A stretch of 64,000 nucleotides of DNA from positions 248,001 through 312,000 of the forward strand of contig NZ_JACXGQ010000004.1 of NCBI RefSeq assembly GCF_022096995.1, given 5' to 3'. The notes beneath the pieces are model-generated. The model was not told the DNA's origin. It made no database searches and saw only the letters and a program-made list of their open reading frames with translations. The stretch comes from Yoonia sp. I 8.24. Its GTDB lineage: Bacteria > Pseudomonadota > Alphaproteobacteria > Rhodobacterales > Rhodobacteraceae. Position numbers and translations under genes: made by a program. Shown in pieces: positions 45,618-54,916 of the stretch (within the stretch, counting starts at the first letter, position 1; each line of letters begins with the position of its first letter).

Positions 45618-47246
45618 ATGAGCTACAAAGATAGGCAGTCTATGGGCAGGCAATTTGAACGTTTTCCAACCGTGGAACTTGCACAATCTGCGCGTTTATC
45701 GCGCAAGAAATCCGCACGAATTACGCAAATCTCCTTAACATTTCCTTTGCTTTCTATAACGTTAACGTTGATTGGCGTGGGCGCTGCGGCGCAATCATCT
45801 CCACGTTTTATTGACCGCGCAAACACCCTTTCCGCACCACATGAATATGCCGGCGGGTGGGGCTACTTTGTCGGTGGCGGCGTCGCGATTTTTGACTGTA
45901 ACGATGATTCGTTGCCCGATTTATTTATCGCGGGTGGAGAAAACCCTTCGAGACTGCTAATCAACGCATCTGGCAGTGATCTGAAATTTGAAAATGCCAG
46001 CATGCCTATGATCCAAGCTGTCACCGGTGCCTACCCTATCGACGTCAATAATGATGGCGCGATAGACTTGATGGTGCTCCGCAATGGACCCAATAAGCTA
46101 TTTTTGGGCCTAGGTGATTGCCAGTTTTCAGAGGCATCTGAACAGCTCAACCTGCCGACCGATGATCGCTGGACAACCGCGTTTTCTGCCACTTGGGAGA
46201 GCGGGCAAACCTACCCGACGCTCGCGATCGGCAATTATGTCGATGCGACAGACCCAAACGGACCTTTTGGCACCTGCGATACAAATTGGCTACTGCGCTC
46301 CGACGGTCACCGTTATGGCGCCCCCGTCGCTCTTGATCCCGGTTACTGCCCACTTTCGATGCTGTTTTCCGATTGGCAGCGGAGCGGCACGCCGATGCTG
46401 CGTATTTCTAATGACCGGCAGTATTATCTGCACGACGGGTCCGAACAGATGTGGACGCTTGACCCGCTGCGCGCGCTAGACGCAGCCGATGGCTGGCCCG
46501 TGCAAAAGATATGGGGCATGGGGATCGCGAGCCGCGACATCACCGGAAACGGAATGCCTGATGTGATGCTAACATCAATGGGAGATCAGGTGCTGATGTT
46601 CAACGATGGGCAACAGTTCGCGCCCGTGGATTACGCTGTCGGCACCTATGCACAGCGCCCATTTACCGGCGATGACGGGCGGCCTTCAACCGGGTGGCAT
46701 GCTGAATTCGGCGACATCAATAATGACGGGCGTGCCGATCTGTTTATTGCCAAGGGCAATGTCGACCAGATGCCGGGCCTTGCGATGTTGGATCCCAATA
46801 ATCTGCTTTTGCAAGACCAAGACGGCACATTCACCGAGACCGCAGGCGTCGCCGGTATCGGCACAACCCACCGCGCCCGCGGGGCGGGGTTGGCCGATTT
46901 GAATGGCGACGGATTGTTAGATATCGTCGTCGTGAACCGGCGCGCGCCGCTCGAAATTTGGCAAAACATAAGCACAGAGACAGGCAATTGGCTGCGCATT
47001 GATCCGCGCCAGACTGATAGCAACATTTTTGCAATCGGCGCGATCGTCGAGCTTCGCACGGCTGACGGCGTCCAAGCCATCGAACGTACAATCGGTGGCG
47101 GCCACGCCAGCGGCAGCCTCGTGCCCCTGCACTTTGGAATTGGTACGCATGAAACGGCAGAGGTACGCATAATCTGGCCGAATGGAGCGGTGGGCGAATG
47201 GGAAACGGTGCATGCAGGTATCAGCCATATAAAACTTCGGCCCTAG
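45618..47246 (+). CDS. Secreted VCBS/FG-GAP repeat protein with ASPIC/UnbV domain
   Basis: A CRTAC1-like secreted protein of about 542 residues. A basic start is followed by a hydrophobic export segment at about 38-58 (ITQISLTFPLLSITLTLIGVGAAA). Several calcium-binding-like repeats follow: FDCNDDSLPDLFI, DVNNDGAIDLMV, DITGNGMPDVML, DINNDGRADLFI and DLNGDGLLDIVV. They form a probable beta-propeller. A C-terminal ASPIC/UnbV domain (about 455-540) has NWLRIDPRQ and VRIIWPNGAVGEWE. The substrate or partner is unknown. A later start near 45642 is possible. Confidence 0.82.
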   Translation: MSYKDRQSMGRQFERFPTVELAQSARLSRKKSARITQISLTFPLLSITLTLIGVGAAAQSSPRFIDRANTLSAPHEYAGGWGYFVGGGVAIFDCNDDSLPDLFIAGGENPSRLLINASGSDLKFENASMPMIQAVTGAYPIDVNNDGAIDLMVLRNGPNKLFLGLGDCQFSEASEQLNLPTDDRWTTAFSATWESGQTYPTLAIGNYVDATDPNGPFGTCDTNWLLRSDGHRYGAPVALDPGYCPLSMLFSDWQRSGTPMLRISNDRQYYLHDGSEQMWTLDPLRALDAADGWPVQKIWGMGIASRDITGNGMPDVMLTSMGDQVLMFNDGQQFAPVDYAVGTYAQRPFTGDDGRPSTGWHAEFGDINNDGRADLFIAKGNVDQMPGLAMLDPNNLLLQDQDGTFTETAGVAGIGTTHRARGAGLADLNGDGLLDIVVVNRRAPLEIWQNISTETGNWLRIDPRQTDSNIFAIGAIVELRTADGVQAIERTIGGGHASGSLVPLHFGIGTHETAEVRIIWPNGAVGEWETVHAGISHIKLRP

Positions 47247-47283
47247 AAGGCGTACCACCCAGTAGTCACACACAGCCTTACAT

Positions 47284-48045
47284 CTAATCGCAGTCTTGGC
47301 CGGCGATCACATCATGTAGATTGACCTGCGTGATTTCAGTTCCATCATATAAAAAAAGTATTTCTGTTGGGTCACGAAAATTCGCCGAAACTGAGACAAA
47401 CGCAGCCAAACCATTATTCACGTCATCTTTATAATACCGAAGCATATCGCGTTCTAAAATAGGTACGCGGTGCATTTCAGTGCCGATTATTTCATAGACC
47501 CTGTATGACTGATAACCTGTGAGCCAATGTGGTTTGGTGTAGCCACTATAAAACTGGCGACCTAATTCTGCGCTTCGGCTAATATCCTGCACATCATCAA
47601 TGTCACCTTTCGGATCATAGAGGTTCGGGCGTATCTCTCCACCTTCGCCGAAACTCCAAACCCCACCGTCGTTCGAAACGTTGATCCATCCGTTCATGAA
47701 CCAACCATATACATAAACGCGCCCACTGTCGGGATCATAAGGGCCCACGCCCACAATGAAGTCGCCTGTTGGCGACCACGCCGCTTCCCCTTCAACGGTG
47801 CCAAAATGCAGCTTTAACATTCCTTCGCTCGGAATGCTTATATGTGGTTCTAGGCCTGCAACGGATACCGGATCCCCTTGGTTCCAGAGGGGGGCATCGT
47901 TCCGCTGTTCCGAAACAAGACATAGCTCCAAATAAGGTGCATCTTCGGCTAACGACGGCATGCAAGAGCCAATTAGCGACACGACCAAGGCCATTGAGTT
48001 AAAAAGCGCGCACCAACAGGTACGCCCAAATTCGCGATCAATCAT
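47284..48045 (-). CDS. Hypothetical secreted protein
   Basis: An orphan of about 250 residues with an N-terminal hydrophobic export segment (MALVVSLIGSCMPSLAEDAPYLELC); the LIGSC may be a weak lipobox. I do not recognise the rest. It is rich in Gly/Asp/Tyr, and segments like WSPTGDFIVGVGPYDPDSGRVYVYGWFMNGWINV suggest a beta-propeller-like fold, which is inference. The start is uncertain: ATG at 48045 overlaps dodecin by 8 bases, while ATG at 47994 begins right at the signal peptide. The gene looks AT-rich relative to neighbours. Confidence 0.55.
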   Translation of the reverse strand: MIDREFGRTCWCALFNSMALVVSLIGSCMPSLAEDAPYLELCLVSEQRNDAPLWNQGDPVSVAGLEPHISIPSEGMLKLHFGTVEGEAAWSPTGDFIVGVGPYDPDSGRVYVYGWFMNGWINVSNDGGVWSFGEGGEIRPNLYDPKGDIDDVQDISRSAELGRQFYSGYTKPHWLTGYQSYRVYEIIGTEMHRVPILERDMLRYYKDDVNNGLAAFVSVSANFRDPTEILFLYDGTEITQVNLHDVIAGQDCD

Positions 48046-48241
48046 CAAGCACAAACGAGATTTTCATAACCACGCGATATTCTTGAATTTCGCCATCCTT
48101 GACCGTGACTTTTTGATCGGCGACCCAAGCACCTGTAATGCCCTTTAGGGTCTTTGAGGCCCGCTTGATACCGTTCTCGACCGCATCATCAAATGACTTT
48201 GATGAACTTGAAATGACTTCCGTGACTTTTGCGATAGACAT
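48038..48241 (-). CDS. Dodecin family flavin-binding protein
   Basis: A 67-residue dodecin, which assembles into a hollow dodecamer that stores or buffers flavins. MSIAKVTEVISSSSKSFDDAVENGIKRASKTLKGITGAWVADQKVTV has the typical alpha/beta layout, with the conserved Trp39 in GAWVADQ that stacks on the flavin. The C-terminal YRVVMKISFVLDD strand matches the family. It overlaps or abuts the secreted orphan downstream. Confidence 0.9.
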   Translation of the reverse strand: MSIAKVTEVISSSSKSFDDAVENGIKRASKTLKGITGAWVADQKVTVKDGEIQEYRVVMKISFVLDD

Positions 48242-48319
48242 CGTATTTCCTTTTCAAAGTAATTGGTTTGGTTAGGTAATAGTAGTGAGCACAACCATAA
48301 GAGCAACCTTCAAGAGAGT

Positions 48320-48934
48320 TTAAAAATCAAACGCCAATTGCCGTGTCGCGTTGAGTAGGCCAATTTTGCGGCCCATTACGCGTTCGGCCGCTAAAACCAC
48401 TTGTGCCGCAGCACGTGCATCTTCGCCCGCGTCGTGGTGGCGAAATTGCAGCCCAAGCACTTGCTTAAGATGGCCCAACCCATGCCCGCCATTGCCCCGC
48501 AACTCTGGCCACGCTTTGCGCGCAATCGCCACGCTGTCGGACCAATCCGATTTCAGCACGGGCAGGTCGGCATGGGCGCAGGCCGCATCAAATGCTTTTT
48601 CATCGAAACGACTATGCTGCACAAGCGGATGCGCCTCCATGATGTCACGCAAATCGGGCAAAATTTCGTAAAATGGCGGGGCACCGTGCACCGTGCCTGC
48701 ATCGATCCCATGCAGCCGGGTATTGCCCGCCGCAAACGTGACTTGTGGATCAACATAGGCGCTATGGGTCGTAATTGTGTCGTCAAACCCAACAACAGCA
48801 AGGCCAATCTGGCAAATGCTGGCCACATCATAAGCGGCCGTTTCGACATCAACGGCAATGAACCGGATTGCGGCATTCAGTGGCACTGTTTGCGCAAAGC
48901 AACTGGGCAATGTGAATGGTTCGAATTGCGACAT
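48320..48934 (-). CDS. DEDD-family 3'-5' exonuclease
   Basis: An RNase T/DnaQ-type 3'-5' exonuclease of about 204 residues. Exo motifs visible: FIAVDVETA (motif I, DxE), QHSRFDEKAFDAAC (motif II) and HHDAGEDARAAAQV (motif III, H-x4-D), so it is the DEDDh class. It could act on DNA ends or structured RNA; the sequence alone does not decide. An ATG at 48958 would add 8 residues. It is divergent from the zinc GTPase operon. Confidence 0.85.
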   Translation of the reverse strand: MSQFEPFTLPSCFAQTVPLNAAIRFIAVDVETAAYDVASICQIGLAVVGFDDTITTHSAYVDPQVTFAAGNTRLHGIDAGTVHGAPPFYEILPDLRDIMEAHPLVQHSRFDEKAFDAACAHADLPVLKSDWSDSVAIARKAWPELRGNGGHGLGHLKQVLGLQFRHHDAGEDARAAAQVVLAAERVMGRKIGLLNATRQLAFDF

Positions 48935-49048
48935 GTCGTTTTGTAATTGACCTCTCATCCTACGGATTCATGCCATTGTATCGCGCGGTCACGGTCAGGC
49001 AAAGCGCATAGCGAGAACAGTCTTTTGGCAGCGCCCACAAAAATATTA

Positions 49049-49061
49049 GTTATGCTATAAC
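49049..49061. promoter_or_regulatory. Zur-like box upstream of the COG0523 operon
   Basis: GTTAT-GCT-ATAAC is a palindrome matching the alphaproteobacterial Zur consensus (TGTTATAnYATAACA core), 69 bases ahead of the GTPase start region. Zinc-bound Zur would repress the operon when zinc is ample. Confidence 0.65.
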
Positions 49062-49129
49062 ATTTCTATTGCATCACATTCTTATCCCGATAAATTGCCG
49101 GACTTGCAACGTAGCCGATGGAGCCAAAC

Positions 49130-50341
49130 ATGTCAGACACACGCCTTCCCGTAACGGTCCTTTCCGGTTTTCTAGGTGCGGGCAAAACCACGCTTCTTAA
49201 CCGCGTGCTCAACAATCGCGAAGGCCGCCGGGTCGCGGTGATCGTGAACGATATGTCAGAGGTCAACATCGACGCTGACCTCGTACGTGCCGATACTGAA
49301 CTCAGCCGGACCGATGAAACGCTGGTTGAAATGTCAAACGGTTGCATCTGCTGCACGCTGCGCGATGACCTTTTGGACGAGGTCCGGCGGCTAGCGGCTG
49401 AAGGGCGTTTTGATTATTTGTTGATCGAATCCACAGGCATTTCTGAGCCGCTTCCCGTCGCCGCAACATTTGATTTTCGCGACGAATTTGGCGAAAGCCT
49501 CGCCGATGTGTCCCGCCTTGATACAATGGTGACTGTCGTTGACGCCGTAAATCTGCTGCAAGACTATTCCAGCCATGATTTCCTAAGCGACCGCGGCGAA
49601 ACGCTGGGCGAAGAAGATGAACGCACGCTTGTGCACCTTTTGACCGATCAAATCGAATTCGCAGATGTCGTTATCTTAAATAAAGTTTCCGACGCAGGCC
49701 CTGACCGCGTGGACGCCGCCCGCAAAATCATTCGCAGCCTGAATGCAGATGCCAAAATCATCGAAGCCGATCATTCCGATGTTGCGAGCGGCGCAATTCT
49801 TGACACTGGGCTATTCGATTTCGAAAAAGCGCATGAGCACCCGATGTGGGCGAAAGAGCTTTATGGATTTGCAGACCACACGCCCGAAACCGAAGAATAC
49901 GGCGTTGCGTCTTACGTTTATCGTGCGCGGCAACCGTTCATCCCTGAAAAGGTTCTTGCGGTTTTGAACGGGGAAATGCCGGGGGTCATTCGTGCCAAAG
50001 GGCATTTTTGGATTGCGACGCGCCCTGAATGGGTCGCTGAATTCTCGCTCGCGGGTGCACTTTCCAGCGTGAAACCGCTTGGTACTTGGTGGGCATCTGT
50101 GCCGCAAGAAAACTGGCCAGATCACGATAGCGCAAGGGACTATATGAAAGCCCATTGGCAAGAACCCTGGGGCGACCGCCGCCAAGAATTGGTCTTTATC
50201 GGTGCCGGGATTGATTGGAGCGCGCTTAAGGCGCGGCTTGATAGCTGTCTCGTGCCAGAAGTCGTTGCGACAAGCCCGGACGCGCTGCCGGATTATCCCG
50301 ATCCCTTCCCCGTTTGGCGACGTGCACCGGCGGCGGCATGA
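49130..50341 (+). CDS. COG0523 (CobW/YjiA) family GTPase, probable zinc metallochaperone
   Basis: A G3E-family GTPase of 403 residues. The P-loop GFLGAGKTT lies near residue 13, the metal-binding C-x-C-C motif [12 protein letters not shown] near 67, the ESTGISEP switch near 100, and the base-recognition NKVSD near 178. A CobW C-terminal domain covers about 250-370. The start at 49130 is set by GGAG six bases upstream; the ATG at 49118 has none. The Zur-like box and the DUF1826 partner point to the zinc-starvation subgroup rather than cobalamin synthesis. Confidence 0.88.
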   Translation: MSDTRLPVTVLSGFLGAGKTTLLNRVLNNREGRRVAVIVNDMSEVNIDADLVRADTELSRTDETLVEMSNGCICCTLRDDLLDEVRRLAAEGRFDYLLIESTGISEPLPVAATFDFRDEFGESLADVSRLDTMVTVVDAVNLLQDYSSHDFLSDRGETLGEEDERTLVHLLTDQIEFADVVILNKVSDAGPDRVDAARKIIRSLNADAKIIEADHSDVASGAILDTGLFDFEKAHEHPMWAKELYGFADHTPETEEYGVASYVYRARQPFIPEKVLAVLNGEMPGVIRAKGHFWIATRPEWVAEFSLAGALSSVKPLGTWWASVPQENWPDHDSARDYMKAHWQEPWGDRRQELVFIGAGIDWSALKARLDSCLVPEVVATSPDALPDYPDPFPVWRRAPAAA

Positions 50342-50973
50342 ATATACTACGCGCACGACTGCCCAAAAAGGTGGCAGGTATCACAGTTGTAGAAGATCCC
50401 GAGGCGCTTTCGGTGTTTATCGAGCCTGCCTGCGCTGGGGCAATTTGGCGCAGAAAAGCTTCACCAGATTTCCAAAACTGGGTCGACAGCTTGCCCCCCG
50501 AACAGCTGCCGCAAGGGCGTGTCGTGACGCGTGCCGATGCGGTAAGCGCTGTCGTGGCAGAGCTTTGCGAGATCGCACAGACACCGGTATGTCGGCAACG
50601 CGATCAACTGATCGACGATGTTGCAGCGCTGGCCGATGTGTTTTCCGATTTGATGAAACCACCATATCTGCGCGTGCGGCTACAGGTGGTCACATCAAAC
50701 GCCTGTCGCAAGTTCCATACCGATGCGCTCACCGCGCGGCTTGTCTGCACATATCGCGGCACGGGTACACAATATGGGATCGCAACCAAGGGCCACGACC
50801 CGGCACGCGTATTCACGGTGCCGACCTGCGCGCCAATCCTGCTGCGCGGCACCCAATGGCCAGAGACGCCCGCCTCCGGGCTTTTGCACCGCTCACCCCC
50901 AATCGAAGGCACCGGCGAAACACGGCTTGTGCTTGTGCTTGACCCTGTACACAGCTTGGAAGACGCGGCATGA
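50338..50973 (+). CDS. DUF1826 family protein
   Basis: A 211-residue protein of DUF1826, a family commonly next to zinc-responsive COG0523 GTPases. It has several cysteines and histidines ([53 protein letters not shown]), compatible with metal handling, though binding is unproven. ATG at 50338 overlaps the GTPase stop (ATGA), and its own stop overlaps the next start the same way. Function unknown. Confidence 0.8.
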   Translation: MNILRARLPKKVAGITVVEDPEALSVFIEPACAGAIWRRKASPDFQNWVDSLPPEQLPQGRVVTRADAVSAVVAELCEIAQTPVCRQRDQLIDDVAALADVFSDLMKPPYLRVRLQVVTSNACRKFHTDALTARLVCTYRGTGTQYGIATKGHDPARVFTVPTCAPILLRGTQWPETPASGLLHRSPPIEGTGETRLVLVLDPVHSLEDAA

Positions 50974-51221
50974 GCCAAAACCTTGGCGATACGAGCCTGC
51001 GCCGAAAACGTCGCTCGGTCGATCCGATGCATGCCTATGATGCCTTGCCTTCGCCGTTGCGCGCATGGCTTTCGCAGGCGGCCTTGCCATGGTCGCCGAC
51101 CTCAGCCCGAAAAATTTGGAAACGGGCGCAGGCCAAGGGGCTCAGTGCGGATGAAACCCTTGACCTGCTGTGCCAAGTCGAGACGAATACGCTCGCCCGG
51201 GACAAACACGCGATCCGCTAG
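50970..51221 (+). CDS. Small conserved hypothetical protein (DUF6525-like)
   Basis: An 83-residue basic protein starting [33 protein letters not shown] and containing ALPWSPTSARKIWKRA. I recall similar Rhodobacterales proteins listed as DUF6525, but am not certain. It has no membrane segment. The ATGA overlap with the DUF1826 gene makes it the third gene of the Zur-box operon. It converges on the dehydrogenase at 51245. Confidence 0.65.
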   Translation: MSQNLGDTSLRRKRRSVDPMHAYDALPSPLRAWLSQAALPWSPTSARKIWKRAQAKGLSADETLDLLCQVETNTLARDKHAIR

Positions 51222-51244
51222 GAGCGGCCCAGCCCCCCACTCTG

Positions 51245-52324
51245 CTATGCTTCGTTTTGTTTCTTCAGGTCGTCCAAAATCGCGAGCGATTGATTGGACA
51301 ACGGTAGCTTCACAGGTTCGTTGATTTCCGCAGAAACATCGGCCGCCGAATAGCTTTCCATCACCATGCGTGCGTGGTCCGGGGATACCATGACTTCACG
51401 GTCCAGCAGCACCGCTTCGAGGAAGTGAATGGTTTCCGGCCCCATCTGCCCTGCAAAGGCATGATCAACCTGTTCACCCGGCATTGTCGACATAGGATAC
51501 TGGGTGCCACCTTTGACCGTATTCAGCCAATTATCGCGGCTGGTGTCATCAAGGATCAACGACCCTTCAGTGCCCGTGATTTCGATCCATGTTCCGCAAT
51601 AGTTTGGATAGCTCGGTGGTAGATTCCACCCGCCACCAACGACGACCAACGTGCCATCATCCATAGTGACTGTGGACCATTGGCAATCATAGGATCCATT
51701 CAGATCCTTCATGTAGCCATAAGCACCTTGAGAATAGACCCGTTCGGGTTTCGCCGGGCCAAGTAGCCAGAACACAAAATCCAAGTCATGCGTGCTTTCC
51801 ATCGCAGCGGGCGAAAGCTTCACGCGGTTTGCAATTTTTTTGCCTAGGTTGCGCGACAGGTGACGGCTCACCATCACGTTCACAACCTTGCCCAATGTGC
51901 CATCCGCGATTGATTTCTTCGCATAAGCAATCTTTGGGTTGAAACGCTGGGAATATCCGATAGTGAATTTCAGGCCCTTTTCCTTGGACAGTGCGATCAG
52001 CTCATCCGCTTGGGCCAGTTCCATCGCGATTGGCTTTTCCAACAGCACGTGTTTTCCGGCACGCAGGCAATCGCGGGCAATCGGGTAATGCGTGGATTCC
52101 GGCGTGGTCGAGATATAGACGACCTCGATCGCAGGGTTGTTGATAATGTCTTGGTAATCCTCCGTCGCGCTAGCTGGATTTGTCAGTTCCTTGACCTCGG
52201 CCAGCCGCTCTGGACGGTTTTCACAGATATGCAATTTATCGACAAGAGCAGAGCGTGCCAGTGTTTCAGCGCGAATGCCACCGCACCAACCCGTTCCAAT
52301 GACGGCAACTTCGACTTGTCTCAT
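51245..52324 (-). CDS. Gfo/Idh/MocA family oxidoreductase (TTT operon)
   Basis: An NAD(P)-dependent dehydrogenase of 359 residues. The N-terminal Rossmann fold has VAVIGTGWCGGIRAE near residue 5-19, the conserved EKP in LLEKPIAME (about 95), and a C-terminal alpha/beta dimerisation domain with STHDLDFVFWLLG. It follows the TctC gene by 72 bases on the same strand, so it probably acts on the imported substrate or a derivative. The exact substrate (sugar, inositol or sugar acid) is unknown. The start at 52324 (MRQVEVAVIGTG) is clear. Confidence 0.85.
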   Translation of the reverse strand: MRQVEVAVIGTGWCGGIRAETLARSALVDKLHICENRPERLAEVKELTNPASATEDYQDIINNPAIEVVYISTTPESTHYPIARDCLRAGKHVLLEKPIAMELAQADELIALSKEKGLKFTIGYSQRFNPKIAYAKKSIADGTLGKVVNVMVSRHLSRNLGKKIANRVKLSPAAMESTHDLDFVFWLLGPAKPERVYSQGAYGYMKDLNGSYDCQWSTVTMDDGTLVVVGGGWNLPPSYPNYCGTWIEITGTEGSLILDDTSRDNWLNTVKGGTQYPMSTMPGEQVDHAFAGQMGPETIHFLEAVLLDREVMVSPDHARMVMESYSAADVSAEINEPVKLPLSNQSLAILDDLKKQNEA

Positions 52325-52396
52325 GTATTTTGCTTTCTGATTTAGAAGTATTTTCGTAAGGTGTGACGGCGCAATCCGCGCCGTCACGTTGTGTCG

Positions 52397-53359
52397 TTAT
52401 TGACCTGTGAGTTCGTCAACAAGCGTCTTGTAGGCTACGGCCTGCTCTTCACGCATCACTTGATAGGTCGGCCCATCAAGAAGTTCGATGGTTTCATTCA
52501 GGCGGCCCATCATACGTGTGAATGTTTGATCCTCGATCAATTGCGCGAATGCATCTGTCAGTGTCGCAACAACTTCATCCGGTGTGCCCGCAGGCGCAAC
52601 CAGAACGCGGTGCATAAAGCCGATGTCGCCCTCAACGCCAACTTCGGCAAATGTTGGAACATCGTCAAACATCCGTTCTGCGCCCGCAGTTGCAAGAATA
52701 CGGATATCCCCCGCTTCGATTTGACCGCTCAGCGTGGATGGGAACCCCATCGTGACATCTGAATCACCTGACAACAACGCCTGCAAAGCCGGTCCACCAC
52801 CTTGGTAAGGGACGAGGTTAAACTGAACCCCACGTGCCTGCATGATCTGGGCGGCAGGCACAAAAAACGCACCCCAGTTCCCAGAGTGTGACAGATCAAT
52901 GCTACCAGGTTCAGCTTCCGCCGCTGCTATCAGATCTTCAAACGTTTCAAAGGGGCTATCAGCCCGCACAACCACACCCATTGGTGCATAGTTCACGCGC
53001 GCAATCGGAATAAAGTCTGTCAGCGGGTCATAGGGGACGTTTTCAACATACTGCTGGAGCATATCGACATAGTTGTGCGTGAACAAAAGAGTGTAGCCGT
53101 CGGCTGGCGCATTTGCCACTTCTTGCGTACCCTTTTGCCCGCCTGCACCCGGTGTCAGGCGCACGATCATGGCTTGGTTCAAATACGTCGGAATGACCGA
53201 CGTGATCACACGCGCGTTCAAGTCGTGCGACCCGCCTGCGCCAAATGGAATAACCATCGTGATCGGTTTCTCTGGGTATTCCGCATATGCGGCTGTCCCC
53301 ATGGTCGCGACGGCCATCCCACCGGCCAGCGCTACTTTCTTAAAAATCGATGCGAACAT
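52397..53359 (-). CDS. tctC: Tripartite tricarboxylate transporter binding protein (TctC/BugT)
   Basis: A periplasmic binding protein of 320 residues. The signal peptide is MFASIFKKVALAGGMAVATMGTAAYA. The mature start EYPEKPITMVIPFGAGGSHDLNAR is the Bug/TctC mark; these proteins bind carboxylates. LTPGAGGQKGTQEVANAPADGYTLLFTHN is another family segment. The start at 53359 is the only one giving a signal peptide. It is the third transport gene of the tctBAC operon. Confidence 0.92.
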   Translation of the reverse strand: MFASIFKKVALAGGMAVATMGTAAYAEYPEKPITMVIPFGAGGSHDLNARVITSVIPTYLNQAMIVRLTPGAGGQKGTQEVANAPADGYTLLFTHNYVDMLQQYVENVPYDPLTDFIPIARVNYAPMGVVVRADSPFETFEDLIAAAEAEPGSIDLSHSGNWGAFFVPAAQIMQARGVQFNLVPYQGGGPALQALLSGDSDVTMGFPSTLSGQIEAGDIRILATAGAERMFDDVPTFAEVGVEGDIGFMHRVLVAPAGTPDEVVATLTDAFAQLIEDQTFTRMMGRLNETIELLDGPTYQVMREEQAVAYKTLVDELTGQ

Positions 53360-53420
53360 AAATTTTCCTCCCTTTATGCATCTTTCGTTTGAATGGAGGG
53401 GCGATGCGTCACCCACCATT

Positions 53421-54905
53421 TTAGTTTTCCGCAGGCAATGCGTTCAGGCGTCTCCACAGCATGAACCCAATGACAGGAATTGAAAGCAGTACACCTATTG
53501 CGCCCAAACGTTCTTGGAATAGGAACTGCATGACTTCGCCGTTGCCCATCGCCATTGTCTGGCCGAATGCGTATTCCATCGGCGGCCCTAGGATGAAGCC
53601 CATGACCATCGGCATGACGTCAAACTTGCCAGCCCGAGCGACCAGACCAAAGACACCAAAAGCAACAAGCATGATCAGGTCGAAATTGTCAGACCGGAAC
53701 ACATAGGCACCTGCGAATGCGAACATAATCACAACGGGCACCAAGACGGATGTTTTGATCTGCACGATCCGCGAAAAGAACGGAATCGACAGGTACCCAA
53801 TGACCAAGAACAACAGGTTGGCAAAAACCATCGCAACCAGAATGGCGAACACAGTCGCACCTTGTTCCTCGAACAATTGCGGTCCGGGGCGTAGCCCTTG
53901 AGCCACGAATGCGCCCAGCAAGATCGCAGTCACATTGTCACCTGGAATGCCAAGCGTCAAAAGCGGCACCATCGTTGGGCCGTTGACCGCGTTGTTTGCA
54001 GCCTCGGCGGCGGCGATACCTTCAAGCTCTCCCTCGCCGAATGTTTCGGGGTGATCTGACGCATTCTTTGCGGCCGAATATCCCATCATGGCTGCAACAA
54101 CCTGCCCCAACCCCGGTATGATCCCGATACCTGTTCCAATGACGGTCGACCGGCAGATAGTTTTAAAGCAGCGGCGGAATTCAGCAAAGGTCAGACGCTC
54201 ACCCATGACGGCGGCCAGCTTTTGCACCTTGTCTGACTTCATCACCACATTGGCGATTTCAGGGATCGCAAAGACACCGATCAGCATTGGCAATAACGGG
54301 ATGCCGGATTTCAGATCGAAAATACCAAAGGTGAACCGTTCAACCCCACCCAGCGGGTCCGTCCCGATGAACGATAACCACAGGCCGAACAGCATCATCA
54401 CCAACGCCTTGAGCGGATTTTTCCCCGAAGTGGCCGCGATAATCACCAAGCTTAGCAGCAGCACCGCAAACAGTTCAGGTGGGCCAAATTGCATCACAAG
54501 AAATGCGATTGGGAAAATCATCACCATGGTGAACATGTCGCTCATAGTGTCACCAAAAACCGAAGAACACAGCGCCATATCCAGCGCCTTGCGCGACTTT
54601 CCTTGCTTGGTCAGCGCGTATCCGTCGCGGGACGTGGCAACCGCCGCTCCCGTGCCCGGCATGGACACAAGAATCGCAGGGATAGAACCTCCAAAAATGC
54701 CGCCTTTATAGACACCTAGAAGGAACGGAATACCGACAATAGGTTCCAAGAAAAACGAGATAGGCAACAAAATCGCCATCGCCAAAAGCGTCGTGAATCC
54801 GGGCAAAGCGCCCACAAGCATACCGCCAAACAGACCTGCGGCCATCAGCGCAAAGGTATCGACCCGAAACGCCATACCAAAGCCGGTAATGAATTGTTCT
54901 AACAT
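53421..54905 (-). CDS. tctA: Tripartite tricarboxylate transporter large membrane subunit
   Basis: A 494-residue integral membrane protein with about 11-12 spans. It carries the TctA motifs GALPGFTTLLAMAILLPISFFLEPIVGIPFLLGVYKGGIFGGSIPAILVSMPGT near the N-terminus, split over two helices, and an internal repeat IIPGLGQVVAAMMGYSAAK with LTLGIPGDNVTAILLGAF. Driven by an ion gradient, it moves the solute delivered by TctC. It is 11 bases behind tctB. Confidence 0.94.
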   Translation of the reverse strand: MLEQFITGFGMAFRVDTFALMAAGLFGGMLVGALPGFTTLLAMAILLPISFFLEPIVGIPFLLGVYKGGIFGGSIPAILVSMPGTGAAVATSRDGYALTKQGKSRKALDMALCSSVFGDTMSDMFTMVMIFPIAFLVMQFGPPELFAVLLLSLVIIAATSGKNPLKALVMMLFGLWLSFIGTDPLGGVERFTFGIFDLKSGIPLLPMLIGVFAIPEIANVVMKSDKVQKLAAVMGERLTFAEFRRCFKTICRSTVIGTGIGIIPGLGQVVAAMMGYSAAKNASDHPETFGEGELEGIAAAEAANNAVNGPTMVPLLTLGIPGDNVTAILLGAFVAQGLRPGPQLFEEQGATVFAILVAMVFANLLFLVIGYLSIPFFSRIVQIKTSVLVPVVIMFAFAGAYVFRSDNFDLIMLVAFGVFGLVARAGKFDVMPMVMGFILGPPMEYAFGQTMAMGNGEVMQFLFQERLGAIGVLLSIPVIGFMLWRRLNALPAEN

Positions 54906-54916
54906 CCGCGTTTTCC

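Noticed and set aside
49130-50341. CobW as a cobalamin biosynthesis gene
   Set aside because: No cob genes are nearby. The Zur-like box and DUF1826 partner point to the zinc subgroup of COG0523.
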